Assembly (NCBI GenBank): GCA_947258715.1
Contig: CAMYJH010000010.1
Coordinates: forward strand, 28,262 to 92,261
DNA length: 64,000 nucleotides
From: an uncultured Gammaproteobacteria bacterium
GTDB lineage: Bacteria; Pseudomonadota; Gammaproteobacteria; HK1
Direction of reading: 5' to 3'
The notes under the pieces are model-generated. The model did no database searches. It saw only the letters and a list, made by a program, of their open reading frames with translations, and was not told where the DNA came from. Below are positions 36,576 through 46,900 of this stretch, piece after piece (positions within the stretch are counted from its first letter, which is position 1; the number at the start of each line of letters is the position of its first letter). The position numbers and the translations under genes were made by a program.

Positions 36576-38183
36576 TCACATTCGAAATACTCCGAAGCGC
36601 GTCATTTCCAGCGGCGCGTTCAGCGCCGCCGATAGTCCCAGGCCGAGAACGTTACGCGTCTGGGCCGGGTCGATGACGCCGTCGTCCCAAAGCCGCGCGG
36701 TGGCGTAATAGGGGTGTCCTTGGTGCTCGTACTGAGCGCGGATCGGCGCCTTGAATGCTTCTTCGTCTTCCGCGCTCCAGGCCTCGCCCTTGCGTTCGAA
36801 ATTATCCCGCTTGACCTGGGCGAGAACGTTGGCTGCCTGCTCCCCGCCCATGACCGAGATTCGGGCATTAGGCCACGTCCACAGAAACCGTGGTCCGAAC
36901 GCGCGCCCGCACATACCGTAGTTGCCGGCGCCGAAGCTGCCGCCGATGATTACGGTGAACTTGGGGACTCTTGCGCAGGACACCGCTGTGACCATTTTCG
37001 CACCGTCCTTGGCGATGCCTCCGGCTTCATATTTTCGGCCGACCATGAAGCCAGCGATGTTTTGGAGAAAAATAAGCGGTATGCCGCGTTGGCTGCAGAG
37101 CTCGATGAAGTGTGTCCCCTTGAGCGCCGATTCCGAGAACAGAATTCCGTTGTTGGCGATAATGCCCACCGGGTAGCCGAACAGATTAGCGAAGCAACAG
37201 ATCAGCGTGGTCCCATAGAGCTGCTTGAACTCGTCGAACTCGGAACCATCGACGATGCGGGCAATGATTTCGCGCACGTCGTAGGGCTTGCGCGTATCTG
37301 AAGGCACTATGCCGTAGATCTCCTTCGGATCCAGGCGTGGTTCCCGCGCCTCGCGTGACTCCAGTAGCGCGTCTTTGCGCCGGTTCAGGTGGGCGACAAT
37401 CCGGCGCGCAATGGCAAGAGCGTCGAGATCGTCCTCCGCATAGTGATCAGTGACGCCCGAAACTTTGCAGTGAACCTCGGCGCCACCCAGCTCCTCCGCG
37501 CTTACGACCTCGCCGGTGGCGGCCTTGACCAGCGGGGGGCCGCCGAGAAAGATCGTCCCCTGCTCGCGCACGATGACACTTTCGTCCGACATCGCGGGTA
37601 CGTACGCTCCGCCCGCGGTGCATGAGCCCATAACCACAGCGATTTGCGGTATGCGCGCCGCGGACATGTTTGCCTGGTTGTAAAAGATTCTTCCGAAATG
37701 GTCGCGATCAGGAAAGACTTCATCCTGGTTCGGCAAGTTGGCACCCCCCGAATCCACCAGATAGATGCAGGGCAGATTATTGTCTGTGGCGATCTCCTGA
37801 GCGCGAAGGTGCTTTTTTACGGTTATAGGATAGTAGGTGCCGCCCTTCACGGTGGCGTCATTGCAAACCACCATGCATTCGACGCCGGAAACACGGCCGA
37901 TGCCGGTGATGATGCCGGCTGCCGGAACCTCGCCGCCGTACATCCCGTGGGCGGCGAGCTGCGAGAGTTCGAGAAAAGGGCTACCGGGATCGAGAAGGGC
38001 GTCGATACGTGCTCTGGGCAGCAGCTTGTCCCGGGCGAGATGCTTCGCGCGCGCGTCCGAAGGGCCACCCTGCGAAATTTCAGCGACCTTGGTCTTGAGA
38101 TCCGCGACCAGGCCGCGCATGCGTTCGGAGTTGTCGCGGAACCCCTTGGCGCGCTGATCAATGTTCGACTCGAAAACACTCAC
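36576..38183 (-). CDS. liuB: 3-methylcrotonyl-CoA carboxylase, carboxyltransferase beta subunit
   Basis: Transfers CO2 from biotin to 3-methylcrotonyl-CoA. Full length (535 aa). Family marks: [79 protein letters not shown] and [40 protein letters not shown] and [14 protein letters not shown] are the acyl-CoA and oxyanion sites. MCC-beta is distinguished from propionyl-CoA carboxylase beta by the [11 protein letters not shown] text. Confidence 0.96.
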   Translation of the reverse strand: MSVFESNIDQRAKGFRDNSERMRGLVADLKTKVAEISQGGPSDARAKHLARDKLLPRARIDALLDPGSPFLELSQLAAHGMYGGEVPAAGIITGIGRVSGVECMVVCNDATVKGGTYYPITVKKHLRAQEIATDNNLPCIYLVDSGGANLPNQDEVFPDRDHFGRIFYNQANMSAARIPQIAVVMGSCTAGGAYVPAMSDESVIVREQGTIFLGGPPLVKAATGEVVSAEELGGAEVHCKVSGVTDHYAEDDLDALAIARRIVAHLNRRKDALLESREAREPRLDPKEIYGIVPSDTRKPYDVREIIARIVDGSEFDEFKQLYGTTLICCFANLFGYPVGIIANNGILFSESALKGTHFIELCSQRGIPLIFLQNIAGFMVGRKYEAGGIAKDGAKMVTAVSCARVPKFTVIIGGSFGAGNYGMCGRAFGPRFLWTWPNARISVMGGEQAANVLAQVKRDNFERKGEAWSAEDEEAFKAPIRAQYEHQGHPYYATARLWDDGVIDPAQTRNVLGLGLSAALNAPLEMTRFGVFRM

Positions 38184-38232
38184 TTTTTATTCCACCGTGG
38201 CTGAGTTGTTCACGCGATCGGTCTCGTTCGGA

Positions 38233-38841
38233 TCACCAGCCGCCGGTTTGCAGCCACTCATCCACTTCCGGGAGGCGATCGTTGCCCCAGAAGGGTTCAC
38301 CTTCGACGATGAAAAAAGGCGAACCGAATATGCCGCGAGCGATGGCGTCGTCGGTTACCTGCTTGAGTCTCTCCTTGACTGCTGGGTCTTGTAGCGCGTC
38401 GGAAAGGGCGTCCGGATCGACACCCGCAGTGCCGGCAACGTCAAGCACCACGTCGGGTTCTCCGATGTTGCGACCCTCGACGAAGTACGCAAGGTACAGG
38501 GCCTGAGCCAGCGACTTCGCTTTTTCCTGCTCCTGATCCAGAAGCCAGTAGTAGGCACGACAGGCTGCGACTGTTGCCACCGGGAACGGATCCGGCAGGT
38601 TGAGCTTCACGCCGGCGCGCCGCGCGCTGCGGCCGAGATCGGTTCGTGTGTAATCGGCGATCATGGGTTGTATTACTAGCGGTTTTCGCCCGCTGAGTTT
38701 CATCGCTGCGCCTATGAGATACGGCCGCCAGAGCACCTCGCGAGCGTGCCGCTCTGCGACGGCGTCGATTTGACACGCCGCCAGATAGCCGTAGGGTGAA
38801 GAAAAATCGAAATAAAATTCAATTGGCTCGTTATTGGGCAT
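38233..38841 (-). CDS. 2-hydroxychromene-2-carboxylate isomerase family protein inside the liu operon
   Basis: DsbA-fold, GST-kappa-like protein of 202 aa: IEFYFDFSSPYGYLAACQID (glutathione-binding Ser), MIADYTRTDLGRSARRAG, LYLAYFVEGRNIGEPDVV and the ending GIFGSPFFIVEGEPFWGNDR. Start at MPNNEP (38841) inside a longer frame. Same family as the protein at 29762 but clearly different in sequence. Its place between liuB and an acyl-CoA dehydrogenase gene suggests a glutathione-dependent side reaction on a CoA intermediate, but no such activity is established to my knowledge. Confidence 0.85.
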   Translation of the reverse strand: MPNNEPIEFYFDFSSPYGYLAACQIDAVAERHAREVLWRPYLIGAAMKLSGRKPLVIQPMIADYTRTDLGRSARRAGVKLNLPDPFPVATVAACRAYYWLLDQEQEKAKSLAQALYLAYFVEGRNIGEPDVVLDVAGTAGVDPDALSDALQDPAVKERLKQVTDDAIARGIFGSPFFIVEGEPFWGNDRLPEVDEWLQTGGW

Positions 38842-38872
38842 TTTATGCGCTCGTTTCGGTTCGAAAATTCTC

Positions 38873-38891
38873 ATGTCGTATGTCGGGATAC
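38873..38891. repeat. Heptad-repeat arm (isomerase/acyl-CoA dehydrogenase gap)
   Basis: ATGTC, GTATGTC, GGGATAC: a single short arm in the GTATGTC dialect used throughout the liu cluster. No clear opposite arm was found in the 90-base gap. Confidence 0.5.
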
Positions 38892-38931
38892 GTCCAGCCA
38901 ACGACCGGAGTTCCCGACACAGCTGTTTCAA

Positions 38932-40068
38932 TCAGTCCTTCAGCAACTCTCTGCTGATTACCATCCTCTGCACGTCGCTGGTACCTTCATAGATCTGAGA
39001 GACACGCACGTCGCGGTAGATGCGCTCTACTGGAAAGTCGTTGAGATAGCCGTAACCGCCGTGGATTTGCAATGCTGCCGAGCAGACCTGCTCCGCCATC
39101 TCCGACGCAAACAGCTTTGCCATAGAGGCTTCTTTCAAACACGGCTCACCGGAATCGCGAAGCACTGCGGCTTGGTGAACCAGTAGCCGCGCGGCGTCGA
39201 TTCGGGTGGCCATGTCCGCAAGCCTGAACGCAACCGCCTGATGTCCCGCGATGGCTTTGCCGAAGGCTTGCCGTTCTTTGGCAAAACTTATCGCCGCTTC
39301 GAAGGCGGCGCGGGCCATACCCACGGATTGTGCGGCAATGCCAATGCGCCCGCCCTCCAGGTTGCTGAGCGCGATGCGGTAACCTTCACCCTCGGCGCCC
39401 AGCAGATGATTCCCAGAGAGTAGCAGCTGATCGAAAACTATTTGGGCGGTATCGGAGGCATGCTGTCCCAGCTTTCTCTCGACCCGGGCAACCTTATAGC
39501 CGTCGCTGTCTGTCGGCACTATGAAGGCGCTGATGCCTTTTTTGCCCGCCGCCCGGTCGGTGACCGCGAAGGCAATGAGGATGTCGGCATGCTTGCCCGA
39601 GGTAATGAACTGCTTCACACCTTCAAGCACGTAGCCGTTGCCGTCACGCTTCGCACGGGTGCGCAGGTTCGCGGCATCAGATCCGGCCTGGGGCTCCGAC
39701 AAAGCAAAGGCACCGAGCAATTCGCCTCTCGCCATGGGCTTAAGAAAGCGTTCCTTCTGCTCTTTGCTGCCGTAGCGGAGGATGGGCGCGCAGGCCACCG
39801 AGTTGTGCACACTCAGTATGGTCGAGCATGCGCCGTCGCCGGCGGCGATTTCCTCGATCGCGAGGGCATAGGCCACGTGGTCGGCGCCGGCGCCGCTCCA
39901 TTCTTCCGGCACCAGCATGCCCAGCAGACCGAGTTCGCCCATCTGCTTCAAGGCATCCCTGGGAAAGGTCGAATCGCGATCCCACGCCGCCGCATTCGGC
40001 ACCAGATGCTCGCGGGCAAACGAGCGTGCGGTGTCGCGGATGAGCCTCTGCTCGTCGGAAAGATGCAT
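38932..40068 (-). CDS. Acyl-CoA dehydrogenase, short/branched-chain type
   Basis: FAD acyl-CoA dehydrogenase of 378 aa: [65 protein letters not shown]. The catalytic Glu is in the standard position, [13 protein letters not shown], so this is a butyryl/isobutyryl/2-methylbutyryl-type enzyme rather than an isovaleryl-CoA dehydrogenase. It follows the thiolase gene in the liu operon and may serve isoleucine or valine branches. Electrons go to ETF. Confidence 0.93.
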   Translation of the reverse strand: MHLSDEQRLIRDTARSFAREHLVPNAAAWDRDSTFPRDALKQMGELGLLGMLVPEEWSGAGADHVAYALAIEEIAAGDGACSTILSVHNSVACAPILRYGSKEQKERFLKPMARGELLGAFALSEPQAGSDAANLRTRAKRDGNGYVLEGVKQFITSGKHADILIAFAVTDRAAGKKGISAFIVPTDSDGYKVARVERKLGQHASDTAQIVFDQLLLSGNHLLGAEGEGYRIALSNLEGGRIGIAAQSVGMARAAFEAAISFAKERQAFGKAIAGHQAVAFRLADMATRIDAARLLVHQAAVLRDSGEPCLKEASMAKLFASEMAEQVCSAALQIHGGYGYLNDFPVERIYRDVRVSQIYEGTSDVQRMVISRELLKD

Positions 40069-40071
40069 AGA

Positions 40072-40196
40072 TACGTGTGTCGTATTTCGTATATCGAGGT
40101 CAGCGATTCAGATTTCCAAAGTCTGTATGAACAAATCTGCGTACTATCGCCCGCATACGCCATTCCGAAATACGACATTCGATATACGACATACGG
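40072..40196. repeat. Heptad-repeat inverted element 4 (acyl-CoA dehydrogenase/thiolase gap)
   Basis: Left arm about 40072-40097 with GTATTTC, GTATATC; right arm about 40161-40196 with GAAATAC, GACATTC, GATATAC, GACATAC. The right arm read in reverse gives GTATGTC, GTATATC, GAATGTC, GTATTTC, so the arms match word for word in part. Confidence 0.8.
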
Positions 40197-40246
40197 TTCC
40201 AGAACCTATTAGAAAGCGATCTCGTTTGAACGAAGAACGCGTCCAG

Positions 40247-41437
40247 TCAAAGCCGTTCCACCGCCATCGCGGTTGCTTCTCCGCCGCCGATACACAGCGC
40301 GGCCACGCCGCGCTTCAGATCGTATTTCTCCAGTGCCGCCAGCAGTGTCACCAGAATGCGCGCGCCGGAGGCGCCGATGGGGTGGCCCAGCGCGCAGGCG
40401 CCGCCGTGAACGTTCACCTTGTCGTGAGGCAGTCCCAGCTCACGCATCGCCGCCATGGTGACCACGGCAAAGGCTTCGTTGACCTCGAATAGGCCGACCT
40501 CTTTCGACTTCCAGCCGGTGAGCTGGAAGAGCTTCTTCATCGCGCCCACGGGAGCGGTGGTGAACAGCGCAGGTGCCTGGGCGTGGGTGGTGTGGGCGAT
40601 GACGCGCGCTAGCGGCTTGACTCCGCGTTTCGCGGCTTGTGCTTCCGACATCAGCACAAGCGCTGCGGCGCCGTCAGAGATCGAGCTCGAGTTGGCCGGC
40701 GTCACCGTTCCGCCTTCGCGGAAGGCGGGCTTCAGGGAGGGGATCTTTCCCAGGTTTGCATTGCCGGGCTGCTCGTCGTGGCTGACCGTGGTTTCGCCCT
40801 TGCGGCCAGAAATGACAACCGGGGTAATTTCATTGCCAAAGGTCCCGTCGTCGATTGCTTTCTTGGCGCGGGTCAGGGATTCGATCGCAAACGCATCCTG
40901 GGACTCGCGGGTGAACTGATACTTCTCAGCGCAGTCCTCAGCAAAGGTGCCCATCAGCCTACCCTTGTCGTATGCGTCCTCGAGGCCGTCCAGGAACATG
41001 TGGTCGATGACCTTGCCGTGACCCATGCGAAAACCCGAGCGCGCTTTGTCCATCAGATAAGGCGCGTTGCTCATGCTCTCCATGCCGCCGGCGACGATAA
41101 CTTTGCCGCTACCCGCCCGCAGCAGATCGTGTGCCAGCATGGTGGCCTTCATTCCCGAGCCACACATCTTGTTTACCGTGGTACAGCCAGTGGCAAGTGT
41201 CAGCCCCCCGCCCAGCGCAGCTTGGCGCGCCGGCGCCTGGCCCAGTCCCGCCGGCAGCACGCACCCCATGAATACCTCATCCACCTCTTCGGGCGCGACG
41301 CCGGCGCGCCGTATGGCGGATCTGATGGCGTTGGCGCCAAGCTCGGGAGCGGACGCGCCGCTGAGGCTGCCCTGAAAACCGCCCATGGGCGTGCGGGCTG
41401 CCCCGGTAATTACGATGGGATCGGAGGGTGTGGTCAT
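40247..41437 (-). CDS. Acetyl-CoA acetyltransferase (thiolase)
   Basis: Condensing/cleaving thiolase of 396 aa. Nucleophile Cys in TTVNKMCGSGMKATMLAHD (near residue 90), His in NVHGGACALGHPIGASGARI, second Cys in AALCIGGGEATAMAVE. The start MTTPSDPIVITGAARTPMGG follows AGGAG; the frame extends a little upstream into heptad sequence. In the liu operon it can cleave acetoacetyl-CoA formed from the acetoacetate branch, and could also supply PHA precursors. Confidence 0.95.
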   Translation of the reverse strand: MTTPSDPIVITGAARTPMGGFQGSLSGASAPELGANAIRSAIRRAGVAPEEVDEVFMGCVLPAGLGQAPARQAALGGGLTLATGCTTVNKMCGSGMKATMLAHDLLRAGSGKVIVAGGMESMSNAPYLMDKARSGFRMGHGKVIDHMFLDGLEDAYDKGRLMGTFAEDCAEKYQFTRESQDAFAIESLTRAKKAIDDGTFGNEITPVVISGRKGETTVSHDEQPGNANLGKIPSLKPAFREGGTVTPANSSSISDGAAALVLMSEAQAAKRGVKPLARVIAHTTHAQAPALFTTAPVGAMKKLFQLTGWKSKEVGLFEVNEAFAVVTMAAMRELGLPHDKVNVHGGACALGHPIGASGARILVTLLAALEKYDLKRGVAALCIGGGEATAMAVERL

Positions 41438-41453
41438 TTGATTAACTCCTAAA

Positions 41454-41570
41454 TTCGTATGTCGTATATCCAATAGCGGCGTCAGCTTTTCGGACTTAGA
41501 GCTTCATCAAATCAAACCACCGTATTTGCTATGCCGTACGCATAGTCCGACATGCGACATGCGATACACC
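41454..41570. repeat. Heptad-repeat inverted element 5 (thiolase/liuA gap)
   Basis: Left arm 41454-41471 with GTATGTC, GTATATC; right arm about 41525-41570 with GTATTTG, CTATGCC, GTACGCA, then GACATGC twice and GATACAC. Word step is 7 throughout. Confidence 0.75.
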
Positions 41571-41576
41571 GGCTTC

Positions 41577-42749
41577 TCATGCCGTCTCCTCGAACAGCTC
41601 CCGGCCAATGAGCATGCGGCGAATTTCTGAGGTTCCGGCGCCGATCTCGTAAAGCTTGGCGTCACGCAGCAGTCGGCCAGTGGGGTAATCGTTGATGTAG
41701 CCGTTGCCGCCGAGGCACTGTATGGCCTCCAGCGCCATCCAGGTGGCCTTTTCCGCGGCGTAAAGGATGGCGCCGGCGGCGTCTTTTCGCGTTGTTTCTC
41801 CGCGATCGCAGCAACCGGCCACGGCGTAGACGTAGGCGCGCGATGCATTCATGGTGGTGTACATGTCGGCGAGCTTGCCCTGCATGAGCTGGAACTCACC
41901 TACGGGTCGGTCGAACTGCTTCCGCTCGTGCACGTAGGGTACGACGATGTCCATGCAGCTCTGCATGATCCCCAATGGGCCACCGGAAAGCACCACCCGC
42001 TCATAATCGAGGCCACTCATCAGCACGTTGACGCCCCGACCTTCGCCTCCGAGCACGTTCTCCTCCGGTACCTCGCAGTCTTCGAAGATGAGCTCGCAGG
42101 TGTTGGACCCGCGCATACCGAGCTTGTCGAGCTTCTGCGCCGTGGAAAAGCCTTTGAAGGTCTTCTCGATAAGGAAGGCGGTCATACCTCGGGGTCCGGC
42201 GCTCGGGTCGGTCTTGGCGTAGACGACCAGAGTGTGTGCATCAGGTCCGTTGGTGATCCACATTTTGGTACCGTTGAGTACGTAGCGGTCGCCTTTTTTG
42301 TCGGCACGTAACCGCATGCTCACCACGTCGGAACCGGCACCGGGCTCGCTCATGGCGAGCGCGCCTACATGTTCACCGGATATGAGCTTTGGCAGATAGC
42401 GCCGTTTCTGATCTTCGCTGCCGTTGCGTCGAATCTGATTGACGCAGAGGTTTGAGTGGGCGCCATAGGAAAGTCCCACCGATGCAGACGCCCGGCTCAC
42501 TTCCTCCATTGCCACAACGTGCTCGACATAGCCCATGCCGGCGCCGCCGTATTCCTCTTCGACGGTTACGCCGAGAATGCCAATGCCCCCCATTTTGCCC
42601 CAGAGATCTTTGGGAAACTCGTTATCGCGGTCGATGCTTTCAGCCCGCGGAGCGATCTCGTCGGACGCAAACCGCATCACGGTATCGCGAAGCATCTCCG
42701 CCGCGTCGCCAAGATCGAAGTTGAGAGAGGGGAGCTGGTTCGGAATCAT
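41577..42749 (-). CDS. liuA: Isovaleryl-CoA dehydrogenase
   Basis: First dehydrogenation step of leucine breakdown (isovaleryl-CoA to 3-methylcrotonyl-CoA). 390 aa, FAD-dependent: [53 protein letters not shown]. Two features single out this enzyme. The catalytic Glu lies in [17 protein letters not shown] instead of the usual C-terminal place, and the C-terminal site reads [14 protein letters not shown] with Gly-Ala where other family members have Glu. It heads the catabolic part of the operon. Confidence 0.97.
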   Translation of the reverse strand: MIPNQLPSLNFDLGDAAEMLRDTVMRFASDEIAPRAESIDRDNEFPKDLWGKMGGIGILGVTVEEEYGGAGMGYVEHVVAMEEVSRASASVGLSYGAHSNLCVNQIRRNGSEDQKRRYLPKLISGEHVGALAMSEPGAGSDVVSMRLRADKKGDRYVLNGTKMWITNGPDAHTLVVYAKTDPSAGPRGMTAFLIEKTFKGFSTAQKLDKLGMRGSNTCELIFEDCEVPEENVLGGEGRGVNVLMSGLDYERVVLSGGPLGIMQSCMDIVVPYVHERKQFDRPVGEFQLMQGKLADMYTTMNASRAYVYAVAGCCDRGETTRKDAAGAILYAAEKATWMALEAIQCLGGNGYINDYPTGRLLRDAKLYEIGAGTSEIRRMLIGRELFEETA

Positions 42750-42762
42750 GACTCGTGTACCG

Positions 42763-42866
42763 CTTATGTCGTATGTCGTAGAGTGCGCAGAGATTTGTCT
42801 AATAGGATCATTCTTGTCACGCGTCAGATGTTCTGAGAAAGCTCGATCCGCTATACGACGTATGAA
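42763..42866. repeat. Heptad-repeat inverted element 6 (liuA/thioesterase gap)
   Basis: Left arm 42763-42783 with TTATGTC, GTATGTC, GTAGAG; right arm 42848-42866 with CTATAC, GACGTAT. Same GTATGTC dialect as the other liu gaps. Confidence 0.7.
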
Positions 42867-42870
42867 AAGT

Positions 42871-43344
42871 TCATTCTTTCTCCCCGAGGCCCTGCATCAC
42901 CATCATGGTTTCGGTCATGGTGGCGCAGAGCCGTTCACGCTCGCCCTTATGAACCACCACGTCTGCGTGACAAACGATCACGGAGCGTCCCGGCTTGACC
43001 ACGTGGCCGCTGGCCACAAGCAGCTCACCGTCGGCAGGGGCGAGAAAGTTCACTTTGTACTCGATGGTGAGCACGCTCGCATCCGCCGGCATGAGGGTAA
43101 AGCCGGAATAGCCGCATGCCGAATCCGCGATGGTGGTGGTGATGCCGCCGTGGAAAAAGCCGTGCTGCTGAGTCAAGAATTCACGGTAGGGCAGCCGGAT
43201 CTGGACACGGCCGGCCTCCACCAAGGAAAGCTCGGCGCCAATATGGGCCATAATGCCCTGGCGGTTAAAGCTGTCGCGAACACGCGCGGCGTAGTCCGGG
43301 TTAGCGGGCGTAAAAACCTGAGATGACTTGCTGCCGGCGTGCAT
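42871..43344 (-). CDS. PaaI-family hotdog thioesterase
   Basis: Acyl-CoA thioesterase-like protein of 157 aa: [40 protein letters not shown] (HGG motif and Asp helix) and [20 protein letters not shown]. Its ATG overlaps the liuR stop by one base, so it is the second gene of the liuR operon. It probably releases CoA from stalled branched acyl-CoA esters. Confidence 0.88.
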   Translation of the reverse strand: MHAGSKSSQVFTPANPDYAARVRDSFNRQGIMAHIGAELSLVEAGRVQIRLPYREFLTQQHGFFHGGITTTIADSACGYSGFTLMPADASVLTIEYKVNFLAPADGELLVASGHVVKPGRSVIVCHADVVVHKGERERLCATMTETMMVMQGLGEKE

Positions 43345-43733
43345 CAGGCCGCGTTCTCGTCTCGGGCTTGAAGCATCTCGGCGCAGCGTTTTTCCAAATC
43401 ATCGAGCTCTTCTAGCACACGGTCGATGTCTTCACGCTGTTCCAACAGCGTTTCACGCCTTTCACGCATTTTGCCGATGAACAGCGTGAGCTGACTTACC
43501 TCGCCATTGGGCGCGTCATAGAGCTGGAGGAGTTCGCCGATTTCCTTCAGCGAGAAGCCCAGACGCCTGCCGCGCAAAATGAGCTTGAGGTGGACTCGGT
43601 CCCGGGCGCTGTATACGCGATTCTGGCCCGCCCGGGATGGCGCCAGCAGTCCCAGATCTTCGTAGTGCCGAATGGTGCGGGTGGTGACTTCGAATTCGCG
43701 CGAGAGGTCGCTGATGGAGAAGGTTTCGCTCAT
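43344..43733 (-). CDS. liuR: MerR-family regulator of leucine/isovalerate catabolism (LiuR)
   Basis: Regulator of 129 aa with the MerR N-terminal DNA-binding helix-turn-helix: FSISDLSREFEVTTRTIRHY, EDLGLLAPSRAGQNRVYSAR, LILRGRRLGFSLKEIGELL. A long dimerisation helix follows (FIGKMRERRETLLEQREDID). There are no metal-binding cysteines as in MerR or CueR; a single Cys (KRCAEM) remains near the end. Position at the head of the liu genes and the palindrome upstream identify it as LiuR. Confidence 0.93.
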   Translation of the reverse strand: MSETFSISDLSREFEVTTRTIRHYEDLGLLAPSRAGQNRVYSARDRVHLKLILRGRRLGFSLKEIGELLQLYDAPNGEVSQLTLFIGKMRERRETLLEQREDIDRVLEELDDLEKRCAEMLQARDENAA

Positions 43734-43847
43734 CTGCGTCGTGCTCCATGGGAGGATCTGAAGCCTCCGGATTGGGCCTAAATAGGACCGCCGTTCGCGT
43801 TAGACTTGAGAGGTTACGCTTCGAGGCGCGATAATATCTGAGCCTAT

Positions 43848-43869
43848 TTGACGTTTACGTAAACGTCAA
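43848..43869. promoter_or_regulatory. LiuR operator: perfect 22-bp palindrome
   Basis: The half-site TTGACGTTTAC (43848-43858) is followed directly by its exact complement, giving a fully symmetric 22-bp site. It lies between the divergent liuR (start 43733) and icmF (start 43921). LiuR sites in other proteobacteria are symmetric TTGACGTTNACGTCAA-like sequences, which this fits. One operator can therefore control the liu operon and icmF together. Confidence 0.9.
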
Positions 43870-43920
43870 GTACATTTCTCATCTAACCGCTGTCCTCAAG
43901 CGCGAAGCGAGGAATTCCGT

Positions 43921-46900
43921 ATGGCCACGCCTGCTGCCGCCACTGACATCGGCACCCGGCAGATGCCGGCACCCGCAAATCGACTGCGTTTCGTAACCGC
44001 AGCCAGCCTGTTTGATGGTCACGACGCCTCCATCAACATCATGCGCCGCATCCTGCAGAGCCAGGGTGCGGAGGTGGTTCATCTTGGCCACAATCGATCC
44101 GTCGAGGACGTCGTGACCGCGGCGCTGCAGGAAGACGCGCACGGGATCGCTGTGAGTTCCTACCAGGGCGGGCACCTGGAGTATTTCAAATACATGGTGG
44201 ACATGCTGCGTGAGCGCCGCGGCGAGAACATCCGTGTTTTTGGTGGTGGCGGCGGCGTCATCGTACCGTCCGAGGCCCGCGAGCTGCACGACTACGGGGT
44301 CACGCGCATCTATTCGCCGGAAGACGGCCAGAAGCTCGGCCTCACCGGGATGATCGAGGACATGCTGGCGCGGGCAGACGCCGACCTGACCCACTCGTTG
44401 CCGAAGGGGATCGATACGGTGGAATCCGGGGATTTACGCGCCCTGGCGAGACTGATCACCGGAATCGAAGCGAAGACCCTGGACGAAAAGAGTCGAGAGC
44501 GCTTACTTGCGCGGGCGGCGCAAAAGGCGAGCATACCGGTCATCGGCATTACCGGCACCGGCGGCGCGGGCAAGTCCTCGCTTACCGACGAGATCGTCAG
44601 GCGCTTTCGTATTGACCACGAGGATAGGCTGCGCATCGCCCTCATTGCGGTGGACCCCTCCCGGCGCAAGACTGGAGGCGCGCTGCTGGGCGACCGTATT
44701 CGCATGAACGCCATCGACCATCCCAACATCTACATGCGCTCCCTCGCCACCCGCGAATCAGGGCACGAGATCCCCGAAACGCTGCCCGAGGCGATCGCGG
44801 CTGCGCGTGTGGCGGGTTTCGACCTGATCATCGTCGAGACTTCCGGTATCGGTCAGGGGGACGCGGGCATCGTGCCCCAAGTGGATCTCGCCATGTACGT
44901 CATGACGCCCGAGTTTGGCGCCCAAAGCCAGCTGGAAAAGATCGATATGCTGGATTTTGCTGATGTCGTCGCCATCAACAAATTCGATCGCAAGGGGGGC
45001 CGCGACGCCCTGCGCGACGTGCGTAAGCAGGTGCAGCGTAACCGCAACGCATTTAAAGAGTCGGTGGATGAGATGCCTGTATACGGCACCATCGCCTCGC
45101 GTTTCAATGACGACGGCGTGACGGCACTCTACCAGGCTCTAGTGGATGCGCTTGCGAAAAAAGGCATCGGCGACTTCAGGGGTGGGGCGCTTCCGCAAGT
45201 CGACGTTGCCTTCTCGTCCGAAAGCACCGCCGTGGTGCCGGCAGCGCGGGTGCGCTATCTGGCTGAGGTGGCCGAGACGGTGCGGGAATACCACAAGACC
45301 ATTGCCGCCCAGGCCAAACTGGCCCGCGAGCGTCAGCACCTCAGATCCGTCAAGCGCATGCTCGAGGAAGCCGGAGAAGCGACGGAAAAGGTGGAAGCGC
45401 TGGATGGCAAACGCGACGCCGCCATGGATCCACGTGCAAAAAAGTTGTTGCAGATCTGGCCCAAGATAAAACAAAGCTATTCCGGCGACGAGTACGTTGT
45501 GAAGATTCGCCACCGCGAGGTGCGAACCAAGTTGCGCCACGCAACGCTTTCCGGATCCTCGATTCCCAAGGTGGCCCTGCCCCAGTTTGAAGACGACGGG
45601 GAGATACTGAAGTTTCTTTTGAAGGAAAACCTGCCCGGCAGCTTTCCATACACCGCCGGCGTCTTCGCCTTTAAGCGCGAAGGCGAAGAGCCTTCGCGAA
45701 TGTTCGCGGGAGAGGGGGATGCTTTTCGCACAAACCGTCGCTTCAAATATCTTTCCAAAGATTCCGAAGCCAAGCGCCTGTCCACGGCATTCGATTCGGT
45801 AACGCTCTACGGCTTCGACCCCGACGAGCGCCCGGATATTTATGGGAAGGTGGGCAATTCGGGGGTTTCCATAGCCACCCTGGACGACATGAAGGTGATG
45901 TACGACGGTTTCGATCTTTGCGATCCGAAGACATCGGTTTCGATGACCATAAACGGGCCCGCGCCGACGATACTTGCGATGTTCCTCAATACCGCAATCG
46001 ACCAGCAGATGGCGGAATTCGAGCAGCAGAACGAGCGTCCAGCGACCGAAGAAGAGGTCGAGGAGATCCGCGCGTGGACCCTGGAAAACGTCCGCGGCAC
46101 GGTGCAGGCGGACATTCTGAAAGAGGACCAGGGACAGAACACCTGTATCTTCTCCACGGATTTCAGCCTGCGAATGATGGGGGATATCCAGGCGTACTTT
46201 GTCAAGAATCGGGTTCGAAACTTTTATTCAGTTTCGATTTCCGGCTATCACATCGCCGAAGCCGGCGCCAACCCCATCACCCAGCTGGCGCTGACGCTCT
46301 CCAACGGTTTCACCTACGTTGAGGCGTACCTGGCGCGGGGCATGGACATCAATGATTTCGCGCCCAACTTCTCTTTTTTCTTCTCTAACGGAATGGACCC
46401 GGAGTACTCGGTCATGGGACGGGTGGCGCGTCGCATATGGGCCACCGCCATGCGCTTCAAATACGGTGCCAATGAGCGTAGTCAGAAGCTCAAATATCAC
46501 ATCCAGACTTCGGGACGATCCCTGCATGCCCAGGAGATCGACTTCAACGACATTCGCACCACGCTGCAGGCGCTGATCGCCACCTACGACAACTGCAACA
46601 GCCTGCATACCAACGCCTACGATGAGGCCATCACCACGCCCACGGAGTCTTCGGTGCGCCGCGCGCTTGCGATCCAGATGATCATCAACCGCGAGTGGGG
46701 ACTTGCTAAGAACGAAAACTCCAACCAGGGCGCATTCATCATCGAAGAGCTCACCGATTTGGTGGAGGAGGCGGTGCTCAAAGAATTCGAGCGCATCTCC
46801 GAGCGCGGCGGTGTGCTGGGCGCAATGGAGACCGGTTACCAGCGTGGCAAGATTCAGGACGAATCGATCTATTACGAGACCAAGAAACACGACGGATCGT

